Source: Flavobacteriales bacterium
Lineage (GTDB): Bacteria > Bacteroidota > Bacteroidia > Flavobacteriales_D > Parvicellaceae
NCBI GenBank assembly: GCA_027047735.1
Contig: JALTUD010000060.1
Span: 1-8,846, forward strand
Direction: 5' to 3'
DNA: 8,846 nucleotides
Shown here: one piece after another, positions 7,012-8,846 of the stretch
Layout of the letters: every line of letters begins with the position of its first letter
How positions within the stretch are numbered: position 1 is the first letter of the stretch
Made by a program: the position numbers and the translations under genes
Notes under the pieces: generated by a model
Database searches by the model: none
Seen by the model: the letters and a program-made list of their open reading frames with translations, nothing else
What the model was told of the DNA's origin: nothing

Positions 7012-7500
7012 ATGAAGTATTTTTTTATTGTATTATCGATTATTTCTATTTTAACAAGTTGTAGGAAAGAAGAAGTGGTAACGAGAGTTGACGGATATCC
7101 ACCTGATGTTGTTTTTTTTAGGTATGCTAAATTACTTAAATTCGAATTGGTGTATCTTTCTTCGTTTAATAATACTCTTCAAGAATATAATATAATGATA
7201 AAGGATGCTTATGGATATTATATTTACTATAATGCAGACCACAGTTTTGAAGAATTACCCTATTCTTATGACTTCTATAATAACTTTATAAGTATTTCAG
7301 GCTTGTCGAAAAATATTTTGTTTAAGGTTCAAAGAAATAATATTTCTGTTGGAGAAGTTATCTTTAATCTTGAGGATTATAAAATGGCTACTGTTCCAAA
7401 AAATCGTAATGCTAATGGCTATAGTATAGAACAAACCATAGAGTATAATGATAATCAGAATGGAATGGTAGTTCGCTTAACGTTTCAATTACTTCAATAA
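7012..7500 (+). CDS. Hypothetical lipoprotein
   Basis: The 162-residue product starts with a lipoprotein signal peptide whose lipobox is ILTSC, lipidated at C17, followed by charged RKEE. The rest is rich in tyrosine, asparagine and phenylalanine and has alternating strand-like segments (YNIMIKDAYGYYIYY, NISVGEVIFNLEDY, MVVRLTFQLLQ), suggesting a small beta-sandwich facing the periplasm or the cell surface. It has no motif that I can tie to an enzyme or binding family. It follows the barrel gene by 9 bases and is the last gene before a 425-bp intergenic region, so it probably closes a three-gene unit beginning at 5863. By eye this unit is more AT-rich than ribE and rbfA, which could mean relaxed selection or later acquisition. 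Confidence 0.75.
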   Translation: MKYFFIVLSIISILTSCRKEEVVTRVDGYPPDVVFFRYAKLLKFELVYLSSFNNTLQEYNIMIKDAYGYYIYYNADHSFEELPYSYDFYNNFISISGLSKNILFKVQRNNISVGEVIFNLEDYKMATVPKNRNANGYSIEQTIEYNDNQNGMVVRLTFQLLQ

Positions 7501-7651
7501 TTTCAATATTTTTTAGTAATACCTTCCCTCCCTATTAATTTTGAAAAGGGAATCTTAAGTAAATAAATTATTCTACTTGGGGATGTTACGGATAAGTATA
7601 TAATTTTTTATTTCTATTGCTAAGGTTTTGTGAAAAATTCTTTCTTGTTTA

Positions 7652-7717
7652 ATGAAACTAAAATTCACGTTCTCAGCACTTATTACACTTGCGTTAGGGA
7701 TAGAACGGCGTGTTTGA
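7652..7717 (+). pseudogene. Possible truncated start of an exported-protein gene, cut by repeat copy B
   Basis: An ATG at 7652 opens a 21-codon frame beginning MKLKFTFSALITLALG, which looks like the first part of a Sec signal peptide (basic start, then a hydrophobic core). The first 13 codons lie outside repeat copy B. The frame then enters the conserved element end at 7691 (GCGTTAGGG) and stops at 7715-7717. One reading is that the element inserted into, or recombined with, a secreted-protein gene and left only its start. I found no convincing continuation beyond the other side of the element at 7840. Chance is the main alternative for such a short frame. Confidence 0.3.
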
Positions 7718-7839
7718 ACTCCTTTTTGCCCTCCTCCTTTTGAGGGCAAAAAGAGTGAGTAGTGATAGCCCGACCCTTTTCTTCTAAAACGGCGTTTCGC
7801 GGTAGCGATATGCTGTTTTAGAAGAAAAGGGGAACGCCC
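7691..7839 (-). repeat. Structured dispersed element, copy B (inverted relative to copy A)
   Basis: Read on the minus strand, this 149-bp element has the same order of parts as copy A: GGGCGTT, hairpin P1 (7815-7831 with 7774-7790, 17 perfect base pairs), the linker GGGTCGGGCTATC and following bases, hairpin P2 (7742-7753 with 7722-7733, 12 perfect base pairs, 8-base loop), and a 3' block ending CCCTAACGC at 7691. The P1 and P2 stem sequences are unrelated to those of copy A but remain fully paired, while the linkers are essentially identical. The P1 tips share AGCATATC with copy A and then form a different small inner stem (7797-7800/7805-7808). It is antisense to both neighbouring genes, unlike copy A. 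No clear target-site duplication flanks it. Confidence 0.8.
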
Positions 7840-7886
7840 AAATCATTATCTAAGCATAGAACTTTCATAGTACCGATAAAAAAGTT

Positions 7887-7894
7887 TATCTTTG
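7887..7894 (+). promoter_or_regulatory. Putative rbfA promoter, -7 element
   Basis: TATCTTTG matches the Bacteroidota consensus TAnnTTTG exactly and ends 31 bases before the rbfA start codon. TTTC at 7863-7866, 20 bases upstream, is a possible imperfect -33 element. A small hairpin-capable inverted repeat (GATAAA 7875-7880 with TTTATC 7885-7890) overlaps the left half of the -7 element and could be an operator or a coincidence. Confidence 0.5.
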
Positions 7895-7925
7895 ACAGTC
7901 AAACCTTAAATCGGGGATAAATAGA

Positions 7926-8264
7926 ATGGCAAGTATAAGACAAGAAAGAATAGCTGAGTTGATTCAGCAGGAGTTAAGCATAATTTTTCAGCGTAATGCT
8001 CGTGAATTTTGCAATGGGGCAATGGTAAGTGTTACCAAGGTAAGAATAGCACCGGATTTGTCGGTGGCAAGAGTGTATTTGAGTATATTCGGAGCAAAGG
8101 ATAAAGACGAAGTACTAAAGCATATCAATACCGTTAAGCCTAAGGTAAAACACGCTTTGAGTCAAGTCATTCGTCATCAGTTGAGAAAAACGCCGGATTT
8201 GAATTTTTATATTGACGATTCGTTGGACTATGCAATGGAAATCGAGGAATTGTTGAAGAAATAA
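7926..8264 (+). CDS. rbfA: 30S ribosome-binding factor A
   Basis: RbfA is a small KH-like protein that binds the immature 30S subunit, acts in 16S rRNA 5'-end processing and late assembly, and is important for cold adaptation. The 112-residue length is usual. Family hallmarks are all present: the start SIRQERIAELIQQELSIIF, the strand VSVTKVRIAPDLSVARVYLS, the helix ending in LSQVIRHQLRKTPDLNFYIDDS, and the acidic C-terminal helix. The strong -7 element 31 bases upstream suggests its own promoter, independent of the lipoprotein unit. The methyltransferase gene begins four bases after its stop, so the two are probably co-transcribed. Confidence 0.97.
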   Translation: MASIRQERIAELIQQELSIIFQRNAREFCNGAMVSVTKVRIAPDLSVARVYLSIFGAKDKDEVLKHINTVKPKVKHALSQVIRHQLRKTPDLNFYIDDSLDYAMEIEELLKK

Positions 8265-8268
8265 GCGG

Positions 8269-8846
8269 ATGAAAAAGTTATTTAAATTTGTCCTCAACAC
8301 CGTTCCGCGTCCCATTCTTATTCGTATGAGTTATGCGTTTAAGGCGGTGGCACCAATAGTCTTAAAGGGGGATAACGTAGAATGTCCGGTTTGTGAAAAA
8401 TCATTTAAAAAGTTTTTACCCTACGGATATGGAGATCACCAACGCGACAATGTGCTTTGTCCGTATGATTTGACATTGGAGCGGCATCGGTTAATGTGGG
8501 TCTATCTCAAAACCAAATCGAATTTCTTTACCGATGAATTAAAGGTGATGCATATTGCACCCGAACAGTGTTTTTACAAGCGATTTAGAAAGCAAGAAAA
8601 TATAGATTATACCACAGGAGATTTAGAGTCGCCGCTAGCGGATATTCATTTTGATTTGCACGACATTCCTTTAGAGGATAATCAATACGATGTGATTTTC
8701 TGTAATCACGTATTGGAGCATGTGGAGGACGACAAAAAATGTATGAGTGAGCTCAAGCGAATAATGAAACCCGGAGGTTGGGGCATCTTTCAAGTGCCGA
8801 TTGACTATACAAGAGATTACACGTATGAAGACCCAACGATAACCGA
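8269..8846 (+). CDS. Class I SAM-dependent methyltransferase (3' partial)
   Basis: The first 192 codons are present and the frame runs off the right edge. After a short basic N-terminus comes a small zinc-ribbon-like segment (C39-P-V-C42, then C64-P), followed by LERHRLMWVYLKTKSNFF. The Methyltransf_11-like Rossmann part has HIAPEQ (95-100) in place of the usual glycine-rich motif I, then DLHDIPLEDNQYDVIFCNHVLEHVEDD (about 129-155) and the post-motif LKRIMKPGGWGIFQVP. This pattern occurs in Bacteroidota methyltransferases of unknown substrate. From memory, relatives carry CPxC at the second zinc half-site. Here residues 66-67 are Y-D, so the fourth cysteine seems lost. The gene follows rbfA by four bases, but that says little about its substrate. 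Confidence 0.85.
   Translation, partial: MKKLFKFVLNTVPRPILIRMSYAFKAVAPIVLKGDNVECPVCEKSFKKFLPYGYGDHQRDNVLCPYDLTLERHRLMWVYLKTKSNFFTDELKVMHIAPEQCFYKRFRKQENIDYTTGDLESPLADIHFDLHDIPLEDNQYDVIFCNHVLEHVEDDKKCMSELKRIMKPGGWGIFQVPIDYTRDYTYEDPTIT

Larger units (their letters stand above)
7501..7925. other. 425-bp intergenic region between the lipoprotein gene and rbfA
   Basis: The left third (7501-7650) is AT-rich and shows no coding frame. It has only a weak inverted repeat (7524-7529 with 7547-7552, a 17-base loop and no U-tract), too poor to call a terminator. The middle holds the signal-peptide-like short frame (7652-7717) and repeat copy B (7691-7839). The right end (7840-7925) carries the putative rbfA promoter. 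Confidence 0.7.

Noticed and set aside
7524..7552. Terminator after the lipoprotein unit
   Set aside because: Only a 6-bp stem with a 17-base loop and no U-tract; too weak to call.
216..7839. Inverted copies A and B as the ends of a 7.6-kb composite transposon
   Set aside because: The segment between them contains ordinary chromosomal genes (porP, ribE) and no transposase or integrase. Inversion by recombination between the copies is possible, but nothing here shows it.
7843..7920. Open frame right of copy B as the rest of the broken exported-protein gene
   Set aside because: About 25 codons with no matching character, and they overlap the likely rbfA promoter.

Overview
The window looks like a low-GC chromosome segment from the Bacteroidota, most likely the Flavobacteriales. 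The signs are a type IX secretion (T9SS) type B sorting-domain protein followed by a PorP/SprF-family protein, a reg_prop double propeller with a Y_Y_Y domain, Bacteroidota-style -7 promoter elements (TAnnTTTG), and A-rich rather than Shine-Dalgarno-rich leaders.

Layout. Positions 2-145 are the last 47 codons of a secreted protein with a type B T9SS C-terminal domain. Positions 146-392 are non-coding and hold copy A of a structured repeat. A tight plus-strand cluster follows: a PorP/SprF-family outer-membrane protein (393-1373), riboflavin synthase (1375-1974) and a very large membrane adenylate cyclase (1971-5819). The cyclase joins a 14-blade periplasmic sensor to a class III cyclase and a C-terminal HD domain. 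After a putative promoter inside a TA tract come three small exported proteins, more AT-rich by eye: a lipoprotein, a probable outer-membrane barrel and a second lipoprotein (5863-7500). Positions 7501-7925 are intergenic and hold a possible truncated signal-peptide ORF, copy B of the repeat in inverted orientation, and a promoter for rbfA. The window ends with rbfA (7926-8264) and the first 192 codons of a SAM-dependent methyltransferase.

How the genes fit together. The adhesin-like T9SS cargo and the PorP/SprF protein are a familiar pair, in which the barrel serves export or anchoring of its type B cargo. The cyclase architecture is that of a hybrid two-component sensor whose histidine kinase has been replaced by a cAMP-making output. 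The fused HD domain could degrade or sense the product.

The most unusual signal is the pair of about 150-bp elements at 216-367 (+) and 7691-7839 (-). They share nearly invariant linkers, but their two long hairpins have different sequences and still pair perfectly. That is compensatory variation, as expected of a structured RNA or a hairpin-dependent mobile DNA. Copy A also makes a gene caller extend porP by 80 spurious codons, and copy B abuts what may be the broken start of an exported-protein gene.
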